A stretch of 64,000 nt of DNA from Candidatus Hermodarchaeum yapensis (GCA_016840405.1 JAEOSK010000012.1:1-64000); one strand, 5' to 3'. Counted from the stretch's first letter, positions 39,734-49,953 are shown. The notes: generated by a model not told the origin, from the letters alone. Made by a program: numbers and translations.

Positions 39734-41704
39734 ATGTCTGATGATCAGTTCTGGTTGCTAGATGCCGCCTACGACGCTGACAATGGACATGTGCAGCTCA
39801 CCTATCTCCAAACCCCTGCCCAAAAGCTGCACACGGTCCTGGCTGACTTTATTCCCTATTTCTATGCTCTTCCACCAAATCTCGGTGAGTCTGTTAAGCG
39901 AAAGGAATTGATGCAAAACGAGTTCATCGAAGTGGCTCGTATCCCACACACTTCTCGTGCACAAACGGAACGCGAATGGGAACGTGACTTGAGCCCGGAA
40001 TTGAGCTTCATCTATGATCAAAACCTCCGATTTGGAAGTCCCCATAAACAAACAGAGCAGGGACTTCAACTTGATGCCCCAATCCCACCTGACCAACTCC
40101 AAGAATTCAACACTCGGTTTGCTCAAATCGCGGAAGAGGACCCACTGAAATTTGATTTTCTCAAGGAGTTTTTTCGATACGCGATCCAACCAGTTCCCGA
40201 CCTTCCACGGGACCTTCTCGACATCAATGAGAACTTCGATGAATCACGAATCCTGTGGGGCATAATGTTAGCGCGCATCGCCAACATTCATTTCTCCCGT
40301 GCTCTCAAAAGCCGTCGTGTCTCCGACTGGATTCGTTCCATGCTGCATACAACCTATCGCCATCTCGATATTCTCATCCCCAGCCCCGAAGAACTCACAC
40401 TAGGTCATACTCCACATCGCGTTGAAGGCGCGCTCACTATTGCACCCAAACCCGGGACCTATTACAACATGACTGTCGTCGATTTCGAATCCCTGTACCC
40501 CAGCCTCATCGACCGATACAATCTCAGCTACGAAACCATGGATTGTCAACACGACGAATGCAAGACACATAGCGTTCCAGATGAACCTCATTACATTTGC
40601 ACCAATCGCCGAGGAATTTTCAGTGCACTTATCGGGGCGCTGAAAGACTTACGCATTCACTGGTTCAAACCCCTCAGCCGACAAACTGACCTACCCAAAG
40701 CAGAACGGGAGCACGCGACAACCATCTCAGATCTTCTCAAATTACTTCTCGTGAGTAGCGGAGGTGTAACAATACGCATTCGTGGACTAGCCTCCCCTCC
40801 TCTAGCTGAATCCATGATGGCCTATGGACGCTGGGCCTTACGATCTAGCTGGGATTTTGCTATTGAACATGGCATGCGCCCCATTTACGGAGATACTGAC
40901 TCGCTCTTCTTAGACCATCCAACAGCCAAACAAGTGAAATGGCTCATCGCAAAAGTGAAGGACGAACTTAAACTTCGTCTAGCTGTGGATGTCGTATACC
41001 CACTATGTGTATTCAGCTCAGCAAAGAAAGCCTACTTTGGAATACTGCCCGATGGAACACCCGACCCTAAAGGCATCACCCTAGGAAAATCGAACACTCC
41101 ACCACGGTTCCGTCAAATCTTCTTGGAAGTCGCAAAACCCCTCGTCGGAGTGGATTCTCCCAAAAAGCTAGCCAACGCTAGACCTGAAATCGTAGAAATC
41201 CTCCAACACCAAATCGCCGCTCTTCGTCATGGTGAATTTACCGTTGAAGATATGGAGTATAAGGTGAAAGTCTGGAAAGCTGAAAAAAATCTCAAAAGAG
41301 GAAGCGGGCTAGCCCAACCCTACCAAGCCATGCAACAGCTCACCGATAAGGGAATCAAAGTGAAAAAACGCGAAGAAATTGGATTCGTCAAAGTCAAGCC
41401 CTTCCGCTACGGTTCTCGCACCTTTAGTGTCAAACCCACACGCATGGCAACTCGTCACGAAATTGATGTCCCAGACTATATCCGCAAACTTGAGATGGCG
41501 TTCGAACAGGTTCTTGCCCCCCTTCAAATCGAATTTCCCAAGAAACGGTCACAAGGACTTGATTCATTTCTTTCAGAAGCTCAGCACGAACCTTTTACTA
41601 CTGATGAAAGCGAATCAGACTCCTCTGGTCGATGGGATTCAAAGGATCAACAGAAACGACTGCAAGATTTTGTAGAGTCTAATGACTTCGACAATACCGG
41701 TTAG
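39734..41704 (+). CDS. Family-B DNA polymerase, short form lacking recognisable 3'-5' exonuclease motifs
   Basis: Motif A VVDFESLYPSLIDRYN, motif C YGDTDSLF, KKxY-like SSAKKAYFGI; motif B degenerate (KLLLVSSGGV). Confidence 0.85.
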   Translation: MSDDQFWLLDAAYDADNGHVQLTYLQTPAQKLHTVLADFIPYFYALPPNLGESVKRKELMQNEFIEVARIPHTSRAQTEREWERDLSPELSFIYDQNLRFGSPHKQTEQGLQLDAPIPPDQLQEFNTRFAQIAEEDPLKFDFLKEFFRYAIQPVPDLPRDLLDINENFDESRILWGIMLARIANIHFSRALKSRRVSDWIRSMLHTTYRHLDILIPSPEELTLGHTPHRVEGALTIAPKPGTYYNMTVVDFESLYPSLIDRYNLSYETMDCQHDECKTHSVPDEPHYICTNRRGIFSALIGALKDLRIHWFKPLSRQTDLPKAEREHATTISDLLKLLLVSSGGVTIRIRGLASPPLAESMMAYGRWALRSSWDFAIEHGMRPIYGDTDSLFLDHPTAKQVKWLIAKVKDELKLRLAVDVVYPLCVFSSAKKAYFGILPDGTPDPKGITLGKSNTPPRFRQIFLEVAKPLVGVDSPKKLANARPEIVEILQHQIAALRHGEFTVEDMEYKVKVWKAEKNLKRGSGLAQPYQAMQQLTDKGIKVKKREEIGFVKVKPFRYGSRTFSVKPTRMATRHEIDVPDYIRKLEMAFEQVLAPLQIEFPKKRSQGLDSFLSEAQHEPFTTDESESDSSGRWDSKDQQKRLQDFVESNDFDNTG

Positions 41705-41792
41705 CTCAAACAGGTTTCTAATCATTACGTTTAAACTAGTTTATACGTAAAAATAGTAAACTTTTATATACAACCACCCGTAAACGAAAAGT

Positions 41793-42581
41793 ATGGTGGA
41801 GATTCGTTTTCTTGGCACCGTCGAAACGGTCCTAAAAAATCGTAGACAACTCTTCGCCAACATCCATGACAAACGCAACCTGAAGAACTATTTCATCGAT
41901 TTTCAGGTGGCCATCTTTCTCTTCTCCTTCATTTATGGCGCTTCCATGGGCTTCTTTTCCGGACTTGGAATCCAAGTCTTATACTCTGCGCTGAAAATCC
42001 CTCTCTTACTCTTTCTCACACTGTACATCTGTGTTCCTACGTTTTATGTTCTCGATAGCTTGTCAGGAGGAGCTTTGTCCTTTCGGCAAATGCTCACCAT
42101 CCTCCTTGCTGGATTCACCATCATGGCCACTATTCTTGTTGCATTTCTTCCAGTGACTGCCTTTTTCCTTCTCACAACATCGGACTATTCCTTCATCGTG
42201 CTGCTCACATTAGCGGTCTTTGCCCTTGGAGGCATAGGTGCTGTCATCTATTTCCTTCAAGGATACTTCACAATTTACCGGCTCGAAACCGAAACTGGTC
42301 CCCAAATCACAGATTCCGGAAAGTGTCCCCAATGCGGACGAAAAATCAAGGAAGACCAAGCCTTCTGCCCCTCATGTGGAACCCGAATCATGTATGATGG
42401 CGACAAAGGGTTCCGCGCATCATCGCTTCCCATTCTCATTGGCGTATTCGTTCTAATCTTCGTTGGCACTCAGCTGGCATGGATTCTTAGACCCTATTTC
42501 CATTTCTATCCCTTCTTCATCCGACCCCTAGGAGGGAACTTCTACCTCGCAATGCTAGAACTAATCTTTCCATGGCTGTAA
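41793..42581 (+). CDS. Membrane protein with internal zinc ribbon
   Basis: TM segments plus CPQCGRKIKEDQAFCPSCGTRI. Confidence 0.75.
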   Translation: MVEIRFLGTVETVLKNRRQLFANIHDKRNLKNYFIDFQVAIFLFSFIYGASMGFFSGLGIQVLYSALKIPLLLFLTLYICVPTFYVLDSLSGGALSFRQMLTILLAGFTIMATILVAFLPVTAFFLLTTSDYSFIVLLTLAVFALGGIGAVIYFLQGYFTIYRLETETGPQITDSGKCPQCGRKIKEDQAFCPSCGTRIMYDGDKGFRASSLPILIGVFVLIFVGTQLAWILRPYFHFYPFFIRPLGGNFYLAMLELIFPWL

Positions 42582-42604
42582 TGCAAACAGGGATCTAAGA
42601 ATTG

Positions 42605-43474
42605 TTAGCTGAGTTCCCCATCTTTTTCCACCGGGTTTCTGAGAATCCCGATGCCGTCAATCTCGGCTTCGACCACATCACCCGGCTGTAGAAACACCGG
42701 CTTGGGTTTCACCTTGAATCCCACACCAGCGGGCGTGCCCGTCGCAATGACATCTCCTGGTTCCAATGTCATGACTTGAGAAATATCTGCAATCAGTTCT
42801 GCTACCGAAAATACCATGTTAGCCGTGGAACTATTTTGACGCGTTTTCCCGTTGAGTCGCAGTTGCATCTGCAAATCTTGGGGATCTTGAATCTGGTCTG
42901 GGAGCGTCAGACATGGACCCATGGGTGCAAAGGTATCGAAGCTCTTGCCCCGGAACCATTGTCCATCCCGGAATTGATAATCGCGAGCCGACACATCGTT
43001 GAAGACTGTATATCCCCCCACATAATCCAAAGCTGTATCAACAGGGATATTGTGTCCGCTTTTGCCAATTACCACGCCTAATTCAACTTCATAATCAATT
43101 TGTGATGCTCCATCCGGAATGATGATGTTCGCTCCATGTCCAATGGTTGCAGTGGGTGGCTTGGAAAACAAGATTGGCGCTTCGGGTAACTGTTGTCCTG
43201 TTTCTTCCGCATGATCCCGATAGTTGAGACCAATCGCAATAATTTTCGTAGGGCGAGGAATCGGGGCTAACAGGGTCATTTCATCGATGGGTTGGGCATC
43301 AATCCGACCTTTCAAAGCGGCCTCAATCGAATTTTCTAACGAATTATCATTGAATAACGAGATAATATCAGGGATACCTGGAGTTGGTACTACCTCTCCA
43401 TCATCAATACAACCAACCCGGGGACCAGCATCTGTCGCGTAGGTGACCAGCTTCACCTGAAGAATTCTCTCCAA
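42605..43474 (-). CDS. Fumarylacetoacetate hydrolase (FAH) family protein
   Basis: KIIAIGLNYRDHAEETG, DYEVELGVVIGKSG, VFNDVSARDYQFRDGQWFRGKSFDTFAPMGP, GDVIATGTPAGVG. Confidence 0.93.
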   Translation of the reverse strand: MERILQVKLVTYATDAGPRVGCIDDGEVVPTPGIPDIISLFNDNSLENSIEAALKGRIDAQPIDEMTLLAPIPRPTKIIAIGLNYRDHAEETGQQLPEAPILFSKPPTATIGHGANIIIPDGASQIDYEVELGVVIGKSGHNIPVDTALDYVGGYTVFNDVSARDYQFRDGQWFRGKSFDTFAPMGPCLTLPDQIQDPQDLQMQLRLNGKTRQNSSTANMVFSVAELIADISQVMTLEPGDVIATGTPAGVGFKVKPKPVFLQPGDVVEAEIDGIGILRNPVEKDGELS

Positions 43475-43577
43475 TTAGAACGTGACTTCAACTAACCTGT
43501 TAAATTCCACACTTCAACCCTAAAAGATTGACTCTATTACAGGATTCATCCGACAAAATTCCTCTCACATTGCTGCT

Positions 43578-44024
43578 TTATTCGCCACACCGGAAGAAAA
43601 GCCACCCATCCTTCACCTTCTGAAATCGGATTAGACAGTACTGTCCTTTCAATCGCTTACCATTAAGAACAACGATGATTTCCTTCTCTTCCCATTTTAC
43701 CGTATCATAAGTTCCCTGATCCCACAGCTCAACCGTTCCTGCTCCGTATTCTCCCTCAGGAATCACTCCCGAAAAGGAAGCATATTCCATGGGGTGGTCC
43801 TCAGTTTGAATTGCTAATCGGCGTACGCCTTTCTTAGTTGGAGGTTCTTTTGGAACTGCCCAGCTTATGAGGACACCGTCACGTTCTAATCGGAAATCCC
43901 AGTGTAGGTTCTGGGCTTCATGGCGCTGGATGACATAAATCTGGTTGCTTCCTGGTTGAATCTTTGGTTCGGGTTCCGTGGTTTTTTTGAAGTCTCGTTT
44001 TTTCCGATATTCGTCAAGGCTCAT
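43578..44024 (-). CDS. LigD-type 3'-phosphoesterase domain protein, stand-alone
   Basis: IYVIQRHEAQNLHWDFRLERDGVLISWAVPKEPP...TEDHPMEYASFSGVIPEGEYGAGTVELWDQGTY. Confidence 0.92.
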   Translation of the reverse strand: MSLDEYRKKRDFKKTTEPEPKIQPGSNQIYVIQRHEAQNLHWDFRLERDGVLISWAVPKEPPTKKGVRRLAIQTEDHPMEYASFSGVIPEGEYGAGTVELWDQGTYDTVKWEEKEIIVVLNGKRLKGQYCLIRFQKVKDGWLFFRCGE

Positions 44025-44034
44025 GTTCTATCTC

Positions 44035-44964
44035 TCACTTTGTTTTGTGGGTGAAGAGCCATTCAGCCAGACCTGTGCCGGTTTGTTCTAACTCTTCGCA
44101 TTCATGAGTAACCATTTCTTCGAAGAGTTCCGTTTCTCCACCCTTAAATGGTCGTGCATATCGGGCAAAAGTTACTGGATGGATGAGCTGAGAGTGAATG
44201 GTGAAGGTTCGACCCTTCTTATCTTTGAGTTGAGTCTGGGCCTTGATTGGTTTTCTTATGGTTCCTTCTTCAAATTCAGTTTCAAGTTGAATTTTGACAA
44301 GTGGGGTAGTTTCGGTTGCTAAACTGACGCATCCTGAGAGATGTCCTTTGCCTTTGACGGTGTCATACCGTAGTCCAATCATGAGGTCATCAAATTGGGC
44401 TTGGAGGGCGAACCATTCATCGATATGCCAGTTTCGGCGTCCCCAGCTTTTGTCCCGTTGTCCATACCCTTTGAAGTGATGGGTGCGGCCATCTGGGTAT
44501 TCGATGTGTCCTGTGATGGTTCCTGATTGTTCGAGGTGCCGTCCCCAACTGGTTCCACTTCCTCTGCCAAAATCATAGGCAGGGAATCGACTACGCCATT
44601 GGATTTCAGCGGATATTCGTGGACTTTGATAATGGATGCGCCAATCCGTGAAGGGGTTGACGAGTTCATAGCTGAGTTGTCCATCGTTCAAAGCCTGGTA
44701 GAAATCCTTAGGGATCGGACCTTCAGGTTCGGTGAGGTAGAACTCGGGAGTATCTTGAACGAACAGGGCGAAGACAAATTCGCGTTTAGGGGCGTTTGGG
44801 ACAATGCCGATTGTGGAAAAACCGCTTACTTGGGCTTGGAGGTCTACCCAGTTGAAGTAGAAGCTCTCCCGCCAATCTTTGTGTTTGGTGGGTTTGTGCA
44901 AATAATCATCGTGGTCGGTAAAGCCCTTCATTTTCACTTTACTCCATGAGGGCACAATATCCAT
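44035..44964 (-). CDS. AttH/lipocalin-like protein
   Basis: FKGYGQRDKSWGRRNWHIDEWFALQAQFDD motif typical of AttH/DUF706x-like lipocalin enzymes. Confidence 0.6.
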   Translation of the reverse strand: MDIVPSWSKVKMKGFTDHDDYLHKPTKHKDWRESFYFNWVDLQAQVSGFSTIGIVPNAPKREFVFALFVQDTPEFYLTEPEGPIPKDFYQALNDGQLSYELVNPFTDWRIHYQSPRISAEIQWRSRFPAYDFGRGSGTSWGRHLEQSGTITGHIEYPDGRTHHFKGYGQRDKSWGRRNWHIDEWFALQAQFDDLMIGLRYDTVKGKGHLSGCVSLATETTPLVKIQLETEFEEGTIRKPIKAQTQLKDKKGRTFTIHSQLIHPVTFARYARPFKGGETELFEEMVTHECEELEQTGTGLAEWLFTHKTK

Positions 44965-44994
44965 AGTGTGTGGACGTTTTCATTTTCTTTACCT

Positions 44995-46155
44995 TCAATG
45001 TTCCGGTAAATAGTAAAACGTTGGGTCCTTGGCTCGTTCGTCGGGTGGACGAAACATTCGGGCGAAGGCGTTGTCTCCATCATGTTCCATGAAGTAGGGG
45101 ACATATTCTTCCATGGAATGTGGCGTGAGATCCCAAGTGATTTGGTTGGTGATGCCAACTTGGTTGGTGAACCGGGCGAACCCTCGCATATAGGCTTTGG
45201 CTCCAGCGATGAGCCGCTGTTGTTTATCCCATTCAGCGAAGCGCATGAATAATTCTTGTTGTGCGGCATCTGCTGCTTCGCCATAAGCTGACAGCTCATC
45301 TAGTCCAATGATTGCGAGTTTTGAGCCTTTTTTGGTGTATGCCATCATGCTTGTTACATGGTCTCCGTATTCTGCTGGATCATGGCTAATGGTTCCCACA
45401 TCGATGGCTTTGGCTTTCATATCTTTGAGTGTCATGGCGATGCCTAAGGTGGACGTGGGGAGTTTTGTTTCGGTTTCGGACCAGGGGAGCCAGAGGTCTT
45501 CGTGGCCATCGTGTAAATGTGTATATTCGGTGATGACTAAGATTTCCTCACTATTGATTGGATAGGGGCCATGTTCGATGATTTTGGCTCGGGCTTCACA
45601 TTCATCCATAAAGGCGTAGAGGTCAACGGCTCCAATGGCCTTACGGAACCCGCTGACTTGTTGAGGTTTGACAGGTTCAAGGTGATCCTGTAACCATGAG
45701 CGGACCTCTTCGCCAAAGGCAAGGTTAACGTATCCTGCTGATTCGACAGTTGGATTTCCAGAGGTAAAATAATGGGTTCCCAAGCGATACCAATTTTCTA
45801 GTATGAATCGCCACTGATCCTGCTTATCTTTCGGTTCTTTATCCGGGTCACTGTCGCATTGGTTGAAAATTACTCCCATCCGACCGAGACCATAGTAGAG
45901 CCACTGATAGGTAATGGATAGGGCGTGGATTTCAGAAAGAAGTGTTTTGCTCTTTGCTGCTAATTCCTCTGGTGTGATGCGGTCCCAGACTTGTTTCATG
46001 ATGTCATATTGGGTTTCATAAGTATTGTAGCAGGCAAGTGAGATATAGGCGTTAACGGGGAACAGTTGAGACTCCAGTAGTCCCCGTTCAAGCAGGATAT
46101 TCGTAAACACGTCAGAGAGATGAGCGATCTGTTTATTGATAGCTTGGAGATCCAA
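44995..46155 (-). CDS. Uncharacterised protein, first gene of the phosphoesterase operon
   Basis: Long ORF, 30-bp gap to lipocalin-like gene, same strand; no family recognised. Confidence 0.65.
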   Translation of the reverse strand: MDLQAINKQIAHLSDVFTNILLERGLLESQLFPVNAYISLACYNTYETQYDIMKQVWDRITPEELAAKSKTLLSEIHALSITYQWLYYGLGRMGVIFNQCDSDPDKEPKDKQDQWRFILENWYRLGTHYFTSGNPTVESAGYVNLAFGEEVRSWLQDHLEPVKPQQVSGFRKAIGAVDLYAFMDECEARAKIIEHGPYPINSEEILVITEYTHLHDGHEDLWLPWSETETKLPTSTLGIAMTLKDMKAKAIDVGTISHDPAEYGDHVTSMMAYTKKGSKLAIIGLDELSAYGEAADAAQQELFMRFAEWDKQQRLIAGAKAYMRGFARFTNQVGITNQITWDLTPHSMEEYVPYFMEHDGDNAFARMFRPPDERAKDPTFYYLPEH

Positions 46156-46242
46156 TGCACGTCACCACTAATGGCTAGTTCTCGTACTGTGTATCCAAGT
46201 TATACAAAAACGCTTTAATCTGTTCAAAATCGGATAAAGGGT

Positions 46243-46749
46243 CTAGGGTTTTTTCTTCCTTTTTGGTCTGTTTTGTTCGCGGAGTTCACGTCGTTTCAGA
46301 TAGATTGGTATGACACATACGAGTCCCCCGATGATGCCAAGAATTGCGCCGAGGAAATGGAATACTCCGGGGAAGAAATACACGCCATACACTAACCAAA
46401 CGCCCACGATAATAACGGGAATTGAAAAGAAGAGGGCAAGATATCCTCCAAGGACGGGGTTATCCCAATATGAAATGATTCCGGAAACAATCATACAAAT
46501 CGCACTAAATATCACGGCCACAATGGCGATGAGTATCATATCAGCCAGTGTCCTGTATAGTGGTTGAAATTCTGGTGGTATGGTGCCAATTAATGTCAGA
46601 AAGTCCAAGACAAAAAGGTAAATGGAAATTTGGGCGATAATTACCATGATTCCGCCTAGAATTTGAAGGAGGCCACCGATCGCTGAAACCAATGAGGTTT
46701 GTTTTCTTTTAAACATGGCAGGGAGTCCTTCCAATGCGTTATTGGTCAC
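46243..46749 (-). CDS. Small membrane protein (4 TM)
   Basis: Hydrophobic segments, basic KRKKKP C-terminus. Confidence 0.55.
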   Translation of the reverse strand: MTNNALEGLPAMFKRKQTSLVSAIGGLLQILGGIMVIIAQISIYLFVLDFLTLIGTIPPEFQPLYRTLADMILIAIVAVIFSAICMIVSGIISYWDNPVLGGYLALFFSIPVIIVGVWLVYGVYFFPGVFHFLGAILGIIGGLVCVIPIYLKRRELREQNRPKRKKKP

Positions 46750-46788
46750 TGTCTCAGTTTATTCCCTTAAATGTCCCGATTGGGTAAC

Positions 46789-48207
46789 TTACTTCGCTTC
46801 AGTGCGATTTTTCATTTTTTGGTGGACTTGTTTCGATCTGAGTAGTCGAAACCCTAGCCAGACCGTTATAATACTTACGAGGAGTGGAAGTACAATCGTC
46901 AGGACAATCCAAGAAATCCTTTGAAGCATGTTTTGATTTACATCACCAGGAATTCGGACGAGCAAAACATCCCAACCCGATTCAGCAGAATAGGTGGCTC
47001 CCGTGATGGCGAATCCCCGGTCACGACATTCTATTAGCGAGTATCCTCTATCATGTTGACTTCCGCCAAAGGTCCAATTCAACAGAACTTCACCTGATGA
47101 ACTAGCCATGATGAATGAAATATCATTGAAGCCTGACCGTAAAATTGCACTACCTGTTAGAGCTAACTGACCTGACCAAGTCTCGGTAATGGATTGAGCC
47201 GACTCGTCATAAGCACCACCAAAACTTGTATTCCAAATCATTGTCCCATAGGGGTTTGTACGTACCAACCAAATGTCATTATCAACATTTCCTATGCTTC
47301 GAATTCCGCCTGCCAGTGCAAAACCTCTGTCCCGACATTCTACTAGTCCACGACAGAAATAAGACCCTGCGCCACCATAAGTCTCGTTCCATAACAAATT
47401 TCCATCTACATCTGTTCGAAGTAACACGGTATCTGCAAGGTTTACGGGATCATTACTGCCTAGAAATGCAAATCCTCCATCCCAGCATTCTACAAGCGTA
47501 TCATCATTATACGGAGGCGAGGTCTCATAAGTCTGATTCCATAAAGGATTTCCATCGTCGTCGAGACGAAGTAGCCAGGCTTGCGTATACTCAATTCTAC
47601 CAATGAGGGCAAATCCACCTACTCGACAGCGAATAATTGTATAACCTACATCATCATAGCCACTATCAAAAGTTTGATTCCAAAGCAAGTTCCCCCGATA
47701 ATCTATCCTGACCAGAAACATATCCATTGACTCTGGTGCCACTGTGTATCCCAGAATAGCAAAACCCCCATCAGGACACTCGACAATATCATACCCTTCA
47801 TCAAAGCTTTCACCACCAAAACTCGAACGCCAAAGGAGATTCCCCGTCTCATCTACACGAAGCACAAATAGGTTGAATAGCAAATCTGATGCATCCAAAC
47901 CCTGTTGAGTTGTACCAGTGATAGCATAACCACCCGTCTGACATTCCACAATAGCACGGCCAAGATCAAATGAAGACTGACTAAAGGTCCGGTTCCAAAT
48001 CTGCTCAGGACGCAAGTTCAGGGCGATTTTCTGAATAGATGGCCTCTCACTCAATGGAAAGGATTGATAGGGTTGTTGGAGTTTGGGGTTTAAGTTTGCA
48101 GGATCGATGTAATGCTTGTAAGGCACTAGGGTCAAGGTTATTAAGAATAGTAAGAAACCGATTGTGATGGGATGGAAAGCATTATCGGACAAGCTAGAGT
48201 CATCCAC
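46789..48207 (-). CDS. Exported beta-propeller-like repeat protein, membrane anchored
   Basis: Repeated units of roughly 45-55 aa (WNRTFSQSSFDLGRAIVECQTGGYAITGTT / WRSSFGGESFDEGYDIVECPDGGFAILGYT / WNTSFGGAYDESAQSITETWSGQLALTGSA); C-terminal TM. Confidence 0.8.
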   Translation of the reverse strand: MDDSSLSDNAFHPITIGFLLFLITLTLVPYKHYIDPANLNPKLQQPYQSFPLSERPSIQKIALNLRPEQIWNRTFSQSSFDLGRAIVECQTGGYAITGTTQQGLDASDLLFNLFVLRVDETGNLLWRSSFGGESFDEGYDIVECPDGGFAILGYTVAPESMDMFLVRIDYRGNLLWNQTFDSGYDDVGYTIIRCRVGGFALIGRIEYTQAWLLRLDDDGNPLWNQTYETSPPYNDDTLVECWDGGFAFLGSNDPVNLADTVLLRTDVDGNLLWNETYGGAGSYFCRGLVECRDRGFALAGGIRSIGNVDNDIWLVRTNPYGTMIWNTSFGGAYDESAQSITETWSGQLALTGSAILRSGFNDISFIMASSSGEVLLNWTFGGSQHDRGYSLIECRDRGFAITGATYSAESGWDVLLVRIPGDVNQNMLQRISWIVLTIVLPLLVSIITVWLGFRLLRSKQVHQKMKNRTEAK

Positions 48208-48382
48208 TGAAAATTATGTTTGGAACTCCTTTTGCTCCCATAAGAGAATTCCCATATGGGTAAAATCTGAACCACATGTATTGTAATTATTCTTCTTCGA
48301 TTCGCACTTTGCATTTTCCCGAACCCCACGGTTCCCATGAATAAATAACAGACCCCGTGAGGGGGTACCATAGGAAAACGAA

Positions 48383-48808
48383 ATGACAATTGACCAGCTA
48401 TTGGAGAAATTCCAGAAGATTATCTCTACTCCTGCCGAATCCCCTTCTCCTCCCTTTAATGAATCAGGGGAGACAGTGGAAATTCTCCTTCAAACTAATT
48501 CAATGCGAATCCTTGTAATCCGGGAATCCGTGAATCCTCAGACGGTGAACTTGGAAGTTGAAGTCTGGTTGCCAAATCGTAATCCCAACACTTTTGATAC
48601 AGAATCACAAACTGCAGAAACTGAACGGGATGATGAGGATCTTAGTACATCGCTTTCCAGAATGATTGATCATTTACAATACTTGCTTAAGCTGCAGCAA
48701 TCTGGATTCACTTTGGACGTGATAAAGCATGACTGTCTATGGACAGCATCGAAGTCCTTTACAGAGACGCCTTCGCGAGATCTCTTTGAACTCCTAGTTC
48801 CTCCTTGA
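48383..48808 (+). CDS. Hypothetical protein
   Basis: ORF with plausible start; no family recognised. Confidence 0.5.
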   Translation: MTIDQLLEKFQKIISTPAESPSPPFNESGETVEILLQTNSMRILVIRESVNPQTVNLEVEVWLPNRNPNTFDTESQTAETERDDEDLSTSLSRMIDHLQYLLKLQQSGFTLDVIKHDCLWTASKSFTETPSRDLFELLVPP

Positions 48809-48953
48809 TTTTTTAGAATGCAGCTATGATTTACTTTAAATGAGAGAACTTTCTCACAGAATATGTTCTTCGAGTAGAGCTCTAGCTGATCATTCCTCTG
48901 GTGTCAGCGGGCTAGCTTCCCCTACTCGCTTGGACGGTATCCACTGATTCCGG

Positions 48954-49928
48954 GTGTCTGCTGTGGACCAAATTGACAAGGGCATTTTTTACGCCTTGGA
49001 TGCCAATTGTCGTATTTCTTATGAGGACCTTGCACGTCGTTTTAACCTGAGTGCCAATGCAATTAAAAAGCGGGTTATGAAGCTCCAGGAATTGGGGGTC
49101 ATAAAACGATTTACCGTGTGGCTTAGTCTCGCTATGATTAACGCTGAAATGTTCGTCGCTATTGCTTCCACTGATAGTAATCAGAATGATGAAGCACTTA
49201 TCAACGCCATCGGGAATAGCCCCATGGTTCATCGTGTGGCTCCTCTAGCTAATGAGGATATCATGGTTTTTGGAGAATATGTTGGGGCAAAGGGACTTTC
49301 TCAACTTTGCCGATTTATTCGCGGCTTGGATGGCATTTCTGATATTGAAATTCATACATTACTCACTGATAAAGGGAGTCAAGTTCAACTAACGAAATTA
49401 CAATTACGTGTACTCCATCACCTCCGAGATGATGCCCGAATTTCAATTGTGGATCTCGCCAATCGAAGTGGATTAACCGCCCGAACCATTCGCCGCGTTC
49501 TTCATCAATTGGGTGCAGATAAAGGATCATATCGCGCTTTTGTATTAGATGATCGAATTAACCCAGAATATCGGGCATCACGAGAACCAGTTCATTTTCG
49601 AACAATCTGGAACTGGACAGCTGGAGCAAGTTTTTACTGTACAGCCCAGATGGTCTACAAAGAAACGAAAGGGAACCCTCAAACCTTATTTGTGTGGCTC
49701 CAAAAACAATTTCCTTTAGAGCATTGGTATGCCTATGCCTCGGCTTCTGAACCGATTTTATTCAGCAGATTTTTCCTCAATCGCATTGGAGATTTTGAAC
49801 CGATCGTACGAAAAATAAAACGCAATCCATCAGTAGAGAACCTGAAAACCCTGATATCTTATCCTCAACGCCATTTTCCAAGCCTCCGCGAACTCCGATT
49901 GGATGAAATGCTACAAGAATCTGGATAA
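48954..49928 (+). CDS. Lrp/AsnC-like transcriptional regulator with two HTH domains
   Basis: QIDKGIFYALDANCRISYEDLARRFNLSANAIKKRVMKLQELGVIKRF and TKLQLRVLHHLRDDARISIVDLANRSGLTARTIRRVLHQL. Confidence 0.8.
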   Translation: MSAVDQIDKGIFYALDANCRISYEDLARRFNLSANAIKKRVMKLQELGVIKRFTVWLSLAMINAEMFVAIASTDSNQNDEALINAIGNSPMVHRVAPLANEDIMVFGEYVGAKGLSQLCRFIRGLDGISDIEIHTLLTDKGSQVQLTKLQLRVLHHLRDDARISIVDLANRSGLTARTIRRVLHQLGADKGSYRAFVLDDRINPEYRASREPVHFRTIWNWTAGASFYCTAQMVYKETKGNPQTLFVWLQKQFPLEHWYAYASASEPILFSRFFLNRIGDFEPIVRKIKRNPSVENLKTLISYPQRHFPSLRELRLDEMLQESG

Positions 49929-49953
49929 AAATTCCAGGTTAGTGAAAATGTGC

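Noticed and set aside
44527-44949. 140-aa plus-strand ORF
   Set aside because: Antisense to the AttH-like gene; the minus-strand frame has recognisable motifs and operonic context.
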